The notes under the pieces are model-generated. The model made no database searches, had not been told where the DNA came from, and saw only the letters and a list, made by a program, of their open reading frames with translations. Shown here in pieces: positions 6,486-13,139 of a stretch of 23,519 nucleotides of DNA. How positions within the stretch are numbered: the first letter of the stretch is position 1; the number at the start of each line of letters is the position of its first letter. The position numbers were made by a program, and so were the translations under genes. The stretch is from Parcubacteria group bacterium RIFCSPHIGHO2_01_FULL_47_10b (GTDB taxonomy: Bacteria > Patescibacteriota > Minisyncoccia > 2-01-FULL-47-10): positions 1 through 23,519 of the forward strand of contig MHXC01000035.1 in the NCBI GenBank assembly GCA_001824325.1, read 5' to 3'.

Positions 6486-6756
6486 GCATCACATTGACGA
6501 TTCGTACCGTTCGCAAGGCTCCCGTAAATGAAGGTACGCTTTTGGCCTTAAAAGAAACAACGCCTGGTGCGATCGCAAACAGCGTATCATCGGAACCGCG
6601 CTTCACATTTATACCTTCCACAAACCGACTGCCGCGCTGACGAATGATAATACTGCCGATCTGTGCTTTCTGACCAGCGAATAATTTAACACCAAGACGC
6701 TTTGCTATTGAATCGCGTCCTAAACGAGTTGTCGTTTTTCCACCGTGATGTGCCAT
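6364..6756 (-). CDS. rpmA: 50S ribosomal protein bL27 with long basic C-terminal tail
   Basis: 130 aa, against about 85-95 in most bacteria. The N terminus MAHHGGKTTTRLGRDSIAKRLGVK is the bL27 signature that reaches the peptidyl-transferase centre. The core continues through IIIRQRGSRF and GSDDTLFAI to about residue 90. Residues 91-130 (Ala/Lys/Pro-rich, ending GAAKVAD) have no bL27 counterpart and are encoded entirely antisense to the last 122 bp of pyrG. bL27 helps position tRNA and subunits in the 50S ribosome. The usual partner rplU is not adjacent. A good promoter lies 45 bp upstream, and there is no Shine-Dalgarno. The core identification is secure; whether the tail is functional is open. 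Confidence 0.96.
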   Translation of the reverse strand: MAHHGGKTTTRLGRDSIAKRLGVKLFAGQKAQIGSIIIRQRGSRFVEGINVKRGSDDTLFAIAPGVVSFKAKSVPSFTGALRTVRIVNVMPMTSAKPAVAKKALRQAAVSGAPKQPAKSPRTKGAAKVAD

Positions 6757-6800
6757 AGAGAAGAGGGGTCAAAGGAAGTACATTGATGTTCTATTTGTGT

Positions 6801-6829
6801 ATTGTACTAGGTTACATCTACCATGTCAA
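6801..6829 (-). promoter_or_regulatory. Sigma70-type promoter for rpmA
   Basis: On the - strand TTGACA (6829-6824), 17 bp, TACAAT (6806-6801), giving a leader of about 37 nt before rpmA. The -35 box overlaps the ATG of the divergent Ada-like gene, so the two genes may interfere in expression. Confidence 0.75.
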
Positions 6830-7221
6830 CAAAAACCACACACATTCTTATATCTCTTGTCCTCTGGGGAATTGTGCTGTTCTTGGGCGGCTTTGCTCTC
6901 GGCACACGCCAAGTAAAACACCCATTCACATTCGAAGGACTCAACGCCGATCCCGACCACATCCTCGACGAAGCATTCTTCGCTCAAGCAGATGCGTTTT
7001 TTGCTGCGAAAGATAAAGAGCGCTCATTGCGTGAGGAGGCAGGTGAGCGGAGTGGGGGACGCTTCCTAGCTAGTAAAAACGGCTCAACATACTACCTCCC
7101 CGAATGTTCTGGCGCTCGGAGAATAGGTGAAGCAAATAAAGTATGGTTCGATACCGAGCAGCAAGCACGAAATTCCGGCTACAGGCCTGCAAAAAACTGC
7201 GATGGGTTGATGGCAGAGTAA
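6823..7221 (+). CDS. Membrane-anchored protein with Ada-like metal-binding domain
   Basis: 132 aa. One N-terminal transmembrane helix (residues 7-27) is followed by a charged linker (40-75) and a C-terminal module. That module, FLASKNGSTYYLPECSG...IGEANKVWF...GYRPAKNC, resembles the zinc-binding domain of Ada (SKNSxxYHxxxC...NxxxFxxxxxAxxxGYRPCxxC). Two Cys remain (95 and 126). The positions usually held by His and by the first Cys of the final pair differ (Tyr and Ala), so metal binding may be altered. The short N-terminal tail suggests a signal-anchor with the domain outside. There is no methyltransferase part, so it is not a DNA-repair Ada protein. The start has no Shine-Dalgarno; a weak TTGATG/TGTACT pair lies just upstream. 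Confidence 0.7.
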   Translation: MSTKTTHILISLVLWGIVLFLGGFALGTRQVKHPFTFEGLNADPDHILDEAFFAQADAFFAAKDKERSLREEAGERSGGRFLASKNGSTYYLPECSGARRIGEANKVWFDTEQQARNSGYRPAKNCDGLMAE

Positions 7222-7232
7222 TGGGTTTGAAT

Positions 7233-7242
7233 ATTATGCGAC
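7233..7242 (+). repeat. Copy of over-represented word (ATTATGCGAC)
   Basis: Exact 10-mer on the + strand in the gap after the Ada-like gene, extended upstream to AATATTATGCGAC (7230-7242). It is the last + strand copy before the polarity switch. Confidence 0.7.
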
Positions 7243-7277
7243 GTATTGAAAATTTCAATCCCTCGCTGGAATGACTC

Positions 7278-7306
7278 GCGGGTGGAATATGCTCCATTCC
7301 ACCCGC
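7278..7306. terminator. Strong hairpin between convergent genes
   Basis: GCGGGTGGAAT (7278-7288) and ATTCCACCCGC (7296-7306) form an 11-bp perfect stem with a 7-nt loop. It lies between the + strand Ada-like gene and the - strand 75-aa gene. Neither side has a clear U-run, so it is a probable bidirectional or atypical terminator. Confidence 0.5.
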
Positions 7307-7332
7307 ACAACAATCTTTCCTATGACGCTCTC

Positions 7333-7560
7333 TTACTCAACGATTGCCGCATCAAAATCATCAGCGAGCTTGCGAAGAACGCTAGCGATTCTGCCTACAG
7401 TCGCTTCCGCCGATTCAAGGATGTCAAACCCAACAAATAACATATCATCGCCGTCTGGCGATTGATATCGAATTTCTGACCCGTGTTGAAAAAAATACAC
7501 CCCTGAAACTGGGTGCAAGAGGAGCAATGCACTCTCCGAAAAAACCCATTCCTTTTGCAT
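7333..7560 (-). CDS. Hypothetical protein, 75 aa
   Basis: I do not recognise this family. The sequence starts MQKEWVFSESALLLLHPVSG and is followed by a short strand-rich part (VYFFQHGSEIRYQSPDGDDM). A helical C terminus comes last (AEATVGRIASVLRKLADDFD). It has no signal peptide or membrane helix and is mildly acidic. The frame is open to an ATG at 7611, but that codon lies upstream of the promoter's predicted start. ATG 7560 has AAGGG at 7574-7570 with 9-nt spacing and is preferred; ATG 7569 is the alternative. Promoter, RBS and conservative composition make it a likely real gene. Its position beside the dif-like site and convergent hairpin may be incidental. Confidence 0.6.
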   Translation of the reverse strand: MQKEWVFSESALLLLHPVSGVYFFQHGSEIRYQSPDGDDMLFVGFDILESAEATVGRIASVLRKLADDFDAAIVE

Positions 7561-7588
7561 TTTTACCATCCCTTTCTTTCCGCTAGAT

Positions 7589-7708
7589 TTAAATTGAGTA
7601 TAGTGCCTCAATATTCAGTTTGTCAACAAAAATTTTCCCACGATCGGGGAGAGGACTAGTTTTTAGAAGACCTAGCACTGATGTCGCACAATAGTATTTA
7701 TGCGTCAT
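7589..7708 (-). CDS. Possible 39-aa small ORF (doubtful)
   Basis: ATG at 7708 lies 8 nt after a very good Shine-Dalgarno (AAGGAGG, 7723-7717) and opens 39 codons (MTHKYYCATSVLGLLK...) ending in TAA at 7591-7589, 28 nt before the 75-aa gene. Against it: the peptide has no recognisable pattern, the frame covers a TTGACA/TATACT promoter, and its start codon is part of the dif-like palindrome. It could be a leader peptide or chance. Confidence 0.2.
   Translation of the reverse strand: MTHKYYCATSVLGLLKTSPLPDRGKIFVDKLNIEALYSI
7597..7626 (-). promoter_or_regulatory. Sigma70-type promoter for the 75-aa gene
   Basis: On the - strand TTGACA (7626-7621), 18 bp, TATACT (7602-7597). The predicted start near 7590 gives a leader of about 30 nt containing the RBS of the gene at 7560. 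Confidence 0.7.
7681..7708. other. Candidate dif-like (XerCD) site
   Basis: Two 11-bp arms, ATGTCGCACAA (7681-7691) and TTATGCGTCAT (7698-7708), flank a 6-bp centre TAGTAT. The arms are inverted repeats of each other at 9 of 11 positions. The 11-6-11 layout and inner bases CGCAnAA/TTATG resemble known dif sites such as that of E. coli (arm GGTGCGCATAA, arm TTATGTTAAAT). It lies where gene direction and motif direction both reverse. No recombinase gene is in the window, so this is a structural inference. Confidence 0.4.
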
Positions 7709-7950
7709 TCATAGCGCCTCCTTAGGGATTTTCAGATGGTATAGACGTAGTAGTTGCTATGCAATTTTTCCGCTCTAGGACGCAAAAAATCGACCTGTTG
7801 GAGAATTGGGATTTTGTGGAATAATTATTAAAAAATTTCTCTGCGCTTCCCTATTGGATAAAATATTTTTTTTAGAAAGGAAAATGGGGGAAAAAACCTC
7901 TCGGTCGCAAAAATTGTAATTAAGGAAAAAGGGGAGGGTTATTTCTATTT

Positions 7951-7963
7951 AATGTCGCATAAT
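7951..7963 (-). repeat. Copy of over-represented word (ATTATGCGACATT)
   Basis: Exact 13-mer on the - strand in the gene-poor stretch. Extended to 7966 it equals the 16-mer found in pyrG at 5583-5598. It is the first exact - strand copy after the polarity switch. Confidence 0.7.
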
Positions 7964-8015
7964 ATTTATTACATCCATCCTATCCCTATAATGAGGCCGT
8001 ATCATAAATAAAGGA

Positions 8016-8041
8016 GAACCCACCTGCACGCAAGTGGGTTC
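8016..8041 (-). terminator. Terminator of the SPFH-like membrane protein gene
   Basis: GAACCCAC and GTGGGTTC form eight perfect pairs with a 10-nt loop, 35 bp after the stop of the - strand gene. On that strand the hairpin is followed by TCTCCTTTATTTATG, a moderately U-rich tail. Confidence 0.6.
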
Positions 8042-8076
8042 AACTCTTTTCTCGCTTCAGAGTGAACACCCTTTCT

Positions 8077-8922
8077 TCAACTGGTTTCAGCTGATAAAAA
8101 AGGGTTGTGATACAAAGCAATCTCCATTCTGACTGGTATTCCGCCGATGTTGATTGCTCCAATAACTCCGTCCTTTAGTAGCTCGCCTATTGTCAACATC
8201 CGCACATGTTTGCGCCCGAGACATGTCGCCACTTCACGAAGAAGCGCCTTAACACTGAAAGACTGCGGATCGATCGTCCGGACGTTGGCCACTTTAGCAA
8301 TTCCGATATCAAGATGAAATGTGGCTCTCCCAGACACTTTGAATGTTCCGTCTTCGCATAACAGCTCGAGTAATGGCAGGCTAATACGTTCCTCGTGGCT
8401 AAAAAGCCGTCTCTCATAAACATTCCATGGCCACATGCGATACGCTTCACCTGGATAAAGCAATGAACCCTTCCCGAATACAACCAAGCGACCCCCTGGT
8501 ACCACCCATTTAGGAGCCACAATCAACAGGTACGCAAGCAGGCAAATTGTGGCAGTGACTCCTACATTCGAGATGATGTTAGCGCGCATTATAAGGTCTG
8601 GGTCGCCAATTGCTTCCGCAAATGGCAATGACACTGTAGCCACGAGGGCATAAAGAAACGCTGCCATGGCAGCAAGGGTCATTAGAACGTTCAGTGTCTT
8701 TCGCCAAAACGGCTCTGTGCTCACATACGAATCATAGAGTTCCGATCTCGATACATAATACATGACTCCGATTGAAAATGCACAGAGGGCTAAACCACCC
8801 CAAATGGGTGACGGCTGTAAGGCTGAAGGTAGCTCTCCCGTGTAAAACCAACGAAGGCCATATGGCACTGCGGCCATTACGCCAACAAATATCCATTTAA
8901 TGACGCTGGCTCCTAGGTTCAT
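8077..8922 (-). CDS. Four-TM membrane protein with possible SPFH/band-7-like domain
   Basis: 281 aa. Four hydrophobic helices (about 8-25, 39-57, 76-98, 113-136) are followed by a soluble domain from residue 140. That domain reads GRLVVFGKGSLLYPGEAYRMWPW, then ERISLPLLELLCEDGTFKVSGRATFHLDI, then a helical ALLREVATCLGRKHVRML. The order of a pG-type start, a 'new substrate' strand with DG, a beta strand and a helix recalls SPFH/band-7 scaffold proteins. The match is loose and should be treated as tentative. The ATG at 8922 has AAAGGGG about 10 nt upstream. The gene stands alone, with its own weak promoter and a terminator, between the gene-poor stretch and the cell-wall operon. A scaffold role at the membrane is possible, but I cannot assign a function. 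Confidence 0.65.
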   Translation of the reverse strand: MNLGASVIKWIFVGVMAAVPYGLRWFYTGELPSALQPSPIWGGLALCAFSIGVMYYVSRSELYDSYVSTEPFWRKTLNVLMTLAAMAAFLYALVATVSLPFAEAIGDPDLIMRANIISNVGVTATICLLAYLLIVAPKWVVPGGRLVVFGKGSLLYPGEAYRMWPWNVYERRLFSHEERISLPLLELLCEDGTFKVSGRATFHLDIGIAKVANVRTIDPQSFSVKALLREVATCLGRKHVRMLTIGELLKDGVIGAINIGGIPVRMEIALYHNPFLSAETS

Positions 8923-9008
8923 GATCGATTTCCCCTTTCTTTACCTATTTTCAGATTTCAGAGAATTGATTTATAAGGAACTACTCCAATCGTATCTCCG
9001 TTATGACA

Positions 9009-9037
9009 ACGGTACTAAATTTAGATATTACTGTCAA
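9009..9037 (-). promoter_or_regulatory. Possible promoter for the four-TM protein gene
   Basis: On the - strand TTGACA (9037-9032), 17 bp, TACCGT (9014-9009). The -35 is perfect, but the -10 keeps only three consensus bases. The leader would be about 80 nt. Confidence 0.4.
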
Positions 9038-9062
9038 GTCAATTAGCTGTATTGTAACATAG

Positions 9063-9072
9063 GTCGCATAAT
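9063..9072 (-). repeat. Copy of over-represented word (ATTATGCGAC)
   Basis: Exact 10-mer on the - strand in the gap downstream of the EnvC-like gene, extended to AATATTATGCGAC (9075-9063). Confidence 0.7.
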
Positions 9073-9135
9073 ATTATATTTTGTATTTCCCCAGTCCTTC
9101 GAGGGGTGGATGACGGAATTAGAAAAACATATAGA

Positions 9136-10416
9136 TCACAAATAATCCAACGGATTCAGCACCCCCTCGCTATAGTTAAAATAAATCTCCCCATTTTTAT
9201 CAAAGGTAAAAAACTTCGAGTACACGCTAAAATGCAAATGCGATCCTGTTGAATAACCGGTGGAGCCTTCATAGCCAATGGTATCCCCTGCCCTGACCGG
9301 CGCGCCAACTGCAACATGGGTGGGGCGAATCATGTGTGCATATAGCGTCACGAGACCTCCCAAGTGCTGCACCGTCACCCAGTTCCCCCACCCTTTATTG
9401 GTCCCTGATGCAAAAATAATGCCGTCCTGCGCTGCCTTTATACGACTTCCGCGACCCGCTGACATGTCGATGCCGTTATGTATAGATCCACCATATGCGC
9501 CCGATAATGCAAAACTCGTCATTCCGTATCGTTGAGTCAAGACCGGATCGTCTTCAGGCCAGAAAAATATCTTTGTTCCCGGCCGAGGGACTTCGTTTGA
9601 TTCAGAAATCTTGATGTAGTTTTTCTGAATTGAAACCTGTTTCTCCAGCTCTTGAACCGCTTTAAATAGCGCTGCCTCCTCCTTCTGGGCATCAGTTAGT
9701 AATCGCTGGTATTCCCGCTCTTCACCGCGCGTTGTTTGCAACAATACGCCTTGGCGGTATCGTTCCTCTGCAACTGCCTGTTGCTGTACCGATAAATCCG
9801 CTTGCTGCGACTCAAGCTGCGCTCGCTTACCCTCTTGGGTAACGCGTTGCAATACTAATGAATCTCGATACGTCTTTAGTGTATCGAGCGTAATCTTCAT
9901 GCTGTCTTGGACGCTTTGCACATTCGCGCTTTCGCGTAAAAAGTCAGAAAGCGTATCATAGCCGAGTATCACCTCGATCAAAGTCTTCCGGTCAAATTCA
10001 TGCACTCTACTCAATAACGCTGCAAGGTTTTCCTTGTTCTGGTCGATATTTCCCTCGGTTTCATTCGTTTTCAGACGCAGCTGTTCGATCTCCAGTTCCG
10101 TTACCTGAATGTTGTTTTGTGTCTCCTGAATTTGTAGCTCGAGAGTATCGATCTGGCGTGCAATCTGCGCCAGTCGATTCTGCAACGTACTAATTTCACT
10201 TCGTGTTTCTTTGAGTTCTTGGCTGTATTGATTAACCTGTTGGTGGATGCGCTGTGAGGACGCATTCAATTCTTCGATTTTCTTTTGTAACTCCTCCACT
10301 GTTGCTGCGGAAGCGATGTACGAACCGCTAGTCAAGTTAAGCTGAGACAAACCAAGGAACATAAAAACAGCCGTACATAAGCACAGAACAATTGTCCCCG
10401 CACATTGTTTTTTCAT
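9136..10416 (-). CDS. EnvC-like murein hydrolase activator / M23 (LytM) peptidase with coiled coil
   Basis: 426 aa from ATG 10416. A signal peptide (residues 1-37, ending IASA-ATV) is followed by a long coiled coil (about 38-275, rich in Gln/Glu/Leu heptads). The C-terminal LytM domain (about 290-400) has HNGID (His313, Asp317), YAHM (His361) and SHLHF (His393, His395), so the M23 zinc ligands are intact. EnvC itself has lost these residues and only activates amidases. This one may therefore cut peptidoglycan itself, likely at the septum. The frame is open for 81 more codons, but these overlap gltX. GGAGAG just before ATG 10416 and the signal peptide fix the start. It is the last gene of the cell-wall run, 19 bp after gltX. 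Confidence 0.9.
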   Translation of the reverse strand: MKKQCAGTIVLCLCTAVFMFLGLSQLNLTSGSYIASAATVEELQKKIEELNASSQRIHQQVNQYSQELKETRSEISTLQNRLAQIARQIDTLELQIQETQNNIQVTELEIEQLRLKTNETEGNIDQNKENLAALLSRVHEFDRKTLIEVILGYDTLSDFLRESANVQSVQDSMKITLDTLKTYRDSLVLQRVTQEGKRAQLESQQADLSVQQQAVAEERYRQGVLLQTTRGEEREYQRLLTDAQKEEAALFKAVQELEKQVSIQKNYIKISESNEVPRPGTKIFFWPEDDPVLTQRYGMTSFALSGAYGGSIHNGIDMSAGRGSRIKAAQDGIIFASGTNKGWGNWVTVQHLGGLVTLYAHMIRPTHVAVGAPVRAGDTIGYEGSTGYSTGSHLHFSVYSKFFTFDKNGEIYFNYSEGVLNPLDYL

Positions 10417-10435
10417 GGTTCTCTCTCCGTAGCAA

Positions 10436-11947
10436 TTACGTGCGCAGACGCGCAAGCGCCCCTTCAATACGATCACAGCTCTCGTCTTTCCCAAGTACCC
10501 ATACAAGTTCGAATGGGCTCGGGCTCTTTTCTTTATTCGATAATGCAACGCGTAATGGCCAGAGTAACGCACCCCGATCACCCTGTTTATACTCTCCCGC
10601 CTTTTGCAACAACGAGGCCTGGAGCTCAGCGAGCTCTTCATCGCCCCGTAATCCGGCAATCAATGACTTGCTATGCTGTAGGCTCGCAATTGTTTCTTCT
10701 GTTGTCATTATTTTCCAATGCAGCATCGCCGGATCGCACGGCTGCGATTCATCTCGGTAGCTTGCCACTGCGGTTACCAAATCAGACAGTAATTCTGCAC
10801 GCGATTGCTCGACTTGTACGGCACGGCGAAACCGCTCATGCAATGGATGATTCGTCGCTCCTGCTATTTCGGCAACGTGTGGTTGCTGCTCATAATATGG
10901 TTCTAGTCGTTTCAATAAATCATCAAGTGGTAGTGCTTTAATATAGTGACTGTTAAAATACCGCAACTTCGCCATATCAAATACTGAATTGCTCTTTCGC
11001 ACGCGATCCATGCTAAAAACTTTCACCAGTTCATCAAGCGTGAAAAATTCTTGGTCAGCTGCAGAAGCCCTGCCCGTTTCAGAGGATGCCCCCAGATGCC
11101 AGCCAAGCAAAGCTAAATAATTGACCATTGCTTCGGGTAAAAATCCCTGCGTCACGAAATCTTTCATTGATGTTGTTCCTTTTCGCTTGGACAGTTTTGA
11201 TCGATCAGTGGCCAATAATAGTGGTAAGTGCCCAAATCGCGGGGGCGTATGGCCAAGCGCCTTATAGAGGAGCATCTGTTTAGGGGTATTCGAAATATGG
11301 TCTTCGCCGCGGATAACATCAGTAATACCCAGGTCAATATCATCTACCGTTACCACGAAATTATATAGTGGTTCATCAAGCCCCTTGGCGATTGAAAAGT
11401 CCTCAATATCATCGGTATTAAAATGTATCGGTCCGCGCACCATATCATCACATACAACTTCTTCGTGATCTGGTGTCATAAACCGCACTACTCCCCCTTG
11501 CTTTCCCGTTTGAAACTCAAACACGGCATTTTTACGAAATGCGCGCGTATCAGCTGGCCGACGATCGCCTTCAACGTGTGGCTCGTCATAGCTGATATAT
11601 ACTTTCTTCTCGGAAAGAAGCTGTAAAAGCGCCTTGCGGTATAATTCATATCGTTCTGATTGGCGATATTCTTCGTCCCATGTTAATCCTAACCATTTCA
11701 AATGTCGCATAATGTCATTTTCGTATTCCTTCTTTGACCGAACTTTGTCCGTATCTTCAATGCGTAATATAAATATTCCACCCTTTTGACGGGCCAATAA
11801 CCAATTATACAACGCAGCACGCGCAGTGCCTACGTGTAAATACCCCGTTGGCGACGGAGCGATGCGCAGTCGCAAGGTCTCATTTTTTCTTGGCGATTTT
11901 CCAGAAGCGCTTTTCGTTTTTTGTGGTAGTTTGATGCTGGTCTTCAT
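10436..11947 (-). CDS. gltX: Glutamyl-tRNA synthetase
   Basis: 503 aa class I synthetase. LRIAPSPTGYLHVGTARAALYN carries the HIGH-type motif (H38-V-G-T), FILRIEDTD follows, and KLSKRKG (251-257) is the KMSKS loop. The C-terminal anticodon-binding helices end at about 500. The Cys-rich zinc site of some GluRS is missing (VYISYDEPH where CYCT would be). Whether it charges only tRNA-Glu or also tRNA-Gln cannot be told here. The ATG at 11947 overlaps murG by 68 bp and adds a basic 24-residue leader not typical of the family. A TTG at 11875, just after the murG stop, would give the usual N terminus. Neither has a good Shine-Dalgarno. The enzyme is certain; the start is not. Confidence 0.96.
   Translation of the reverse strand: MKTSIKLPQKTKSASGKSPRKNETLRLRIAPSPTGYLHVGTARAALYNWLLARQKGGIFILRIEDTDKVRSKKEYENDIMRHLKWLGLTWDEEYRQSERYELYRKALLQLLSEKKVYISYDEPHVEGDRRPADTRAFRKNAVFEFQTGKQGGVVRFMTPDHEEVVCDDMVRGPIHFNTDDIEDFSIAKGLDEPLYNFVVTVDDIDLGITDVIRGEDHISNTPKQMLLYKALGHTPPRFGHLPLLLATDRSKLSKRKGTTSMKDFVTQGFLPEAMVNYLALLGWHLGASSETGRASAADQEFFTLDELVKVFSMDRVRKSNSVFDMAKLRYFNSHYIKALPLDDLLKRLEPYYEQQPHVAEIAGATNHPLHERFRRAVQVEQSRAELLSDLVTAVASYRDESQPCDPAMLHWKIMTTEETIASLQHSKSLIAGLRGDEELAELQASLLQKAGEYKQGDRGALLWPLRVALSNKEKSPSPFELVWVLGKDESCDRIEGALARLRT
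11701..11713 (-). repeat. Copy of over-represented word (ATTATGCGACATT)
   Basis: Exact 13-mer inside gltX, - strand. It is read in the frame I-M-R-H, the same frame as in pyrG but different from argS, so protein similarity alone does not explain all copies. Confidence 0.7.
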
Positions 11948-13127
11948 GGTGTTCCGATGATGATTCCCCTGTAAGCCATGGCGGCACTATCTGCTTCTTA
12001 ATCGCAAGCTCAACAAGATTGGTGGCGATTATGAGCGAAGCGTCCGGCTTGGCAATTTCTTTCGCCCGTACCGACATTTGCTTTGCCAATAGCGGGTTCT
12101 TCAGTATATGATGTATTTCGTTGAGAAGCAAATGCGGCGTGAGGTTGTGCTGCTGTAATACGACTGACGCGCCGCGCCGCGCAAAATGATAGGCGTTCCT
12201 CGTCTGATGTTCAGATGCAGCGTGCGGGAGTGGAATTAATATACTCGGCTTCCCCAGTGCAGCTATTTCGAAAATCGTTCCGGCTCCTGCCCTACTAATA
12301 AACAGATCAACGACGCTGTATGCCATTGCCTGCTCGTGCTCTTCTAAATACCCACGCACATGATAATAGGGATTCTTTTCTGGGTCTATCCCGTGCACAT
12401 CGCGCAATTCCGTTACAAATTCGTCATAATTCGTAGCGCCGCATTGGTGAATAAGTTCGTATGAAGGAAGTAAATCGTGCAATGATTCGGCTATGAGTGT
12501 ATTTAATCGTTGAGCTCCCTGCGAACCACCCATCACCATGATAATAGGCCTACCCTCTTCTCCGCTCAAGGTGAAATATGAACGAGCTTCATTAGGATCA
12601 CCCTCAAATAGCGATCTTCGAATGGGATTGCCAACAAGCGCAGTTTTTTGTGGCGGAAAATAGCGCAGCGCCTGTTCAAAGCAGACGCCGATTTCTGTTG
12701 CAAAGATCGATAGAAATCGATTCGAAAGGCCAGGAATCGTATCTGATTCATGGATAATTAATGGTATGCGGTATAGCCAGGCAACAAATCCAATACTTAA
12801 GCTGCCGAATCCGCCTTTTGCCCAGACAATATCAGGCATAACCTTATACAGTTGCCATAGCGCCTGCAAAAAACCAATCGGTAATTTAACAATATCAACA
12901 AGATTCGAAAGACTAATATACCGTCGAAGTTTAGCGCCTAAGATATACTCAATCTGAACGCCCTCGTCGAGCAATGCTTTCTCCTCAAAAGCACCTTTTG
13001 GCCCCATAAAAAAGAGCTCGAGCGGGCTTATATGTTCGTGCGGATATATGCGCTTCAATTCGCGCACCACAGAAACCACTGGTGTAATGTGTCCTCCTGT
13101 CCCCCCTCCCGTAAATACGATGCGCAT
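11880..13127 (-). CDS. murG: UDP-GlcNAc : lipid I N-acetylglucosaminyltransferase (MurG)
   Basis: 415 aa, GT-B fold. It adds GlcNAc to lipid I to make lipid II on the inner face of the membrane. Motifs are GGGTGGHITP (7-16), AKGGFGS (103-109), HESD (126-129), GNPIR, the nucleotide loop GGSQGAQRLN (200-209), SRAGAGT and the UDP-GlcNAc site (LGKPSILIPLPHAASEHQTRNA). The C terminus carries about 35 extra, charged residues (GESSSEHHEDQHQ... to KKK), half of which are encoded in the overlap with gltX. The gene starts 12 bp after ftsW with ATG at 13127. It is part of the mraY-ftsW-murG block. Usual length is about 350-360, so the tail is the unusual part. Confidence 0.97.
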   Translation of the reverse strand: MRIVFTGGGTGGHITPVVSVVRELKRIYPHEHISPLELFFMGPKGAFEEKALLDEGVQIEYILGAKLRRYISLSNLVDIVKLPIGFLQALWQLYKVMPDIVWAKGGFGSLSIGFVAWLYRIPLIIHESDTIPGLSNRFLSIFATEIGVCFEQALRYFPPQKTALVGNPIRRSLFEGDPNEARSYFTLSGEEGRPIIMVMGGSQGAQRLNTLIAESLHDLLPSYELIHQCGATNYDEFVTELRDVHGIDPEKNPYYHVRGYLEEHEQAMAYSVVDLFISRAGAGTIFEIAALGKPSILIPLPHAASEHQTRNAYHFARRGASVVLQQHNLTPHLLLNEIHHILKNPLLAKQMSVRAKEIAKPDASLIIATNLVELAIKKQIVPPWLTGESSSEHHEDQHQTTTKNEKRFWKIAKKK

Positions 13128-13139
13128 AGGTGCTAATTG

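Larger units (their letters stand above)
7627..8015. other. AT-rich gene-poor stretch at the convergence point
   Basis: About 390 bp in which I find no convincing protein gene on either strand, only a doubtful small ORF at 7589-7708. It contains long A/T runs (for example around 7825-7880), the dif-like palindrome at 7681-7708 and a motif copy at 7951-7963. TATAAT at 7987-7992 has no matching -35. Everything around it is packed almost without gaps, which makes the stretch stand out. Confidence 0.6.

Noticed and set aside
7561..7611. 17-codon upstream extension of the 75-aa protein
   Set aside because: Its ATG at 7611 is inside the promoter, upstream of the predicted transcription start.
9085..9120. 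CCCC/GGGG hairpin as terminator of the cell-wall operon
   Set aside because: Only four pairs and no U-run on the - strand; too weak to call.
10417..10659. 81-codon upstream extension of the EnvC-like gene
   Set aside because: It lies inside the gltX 3' end, would bury the signal peptide, and has no RBS; GGAGAG fits ATG 10416.
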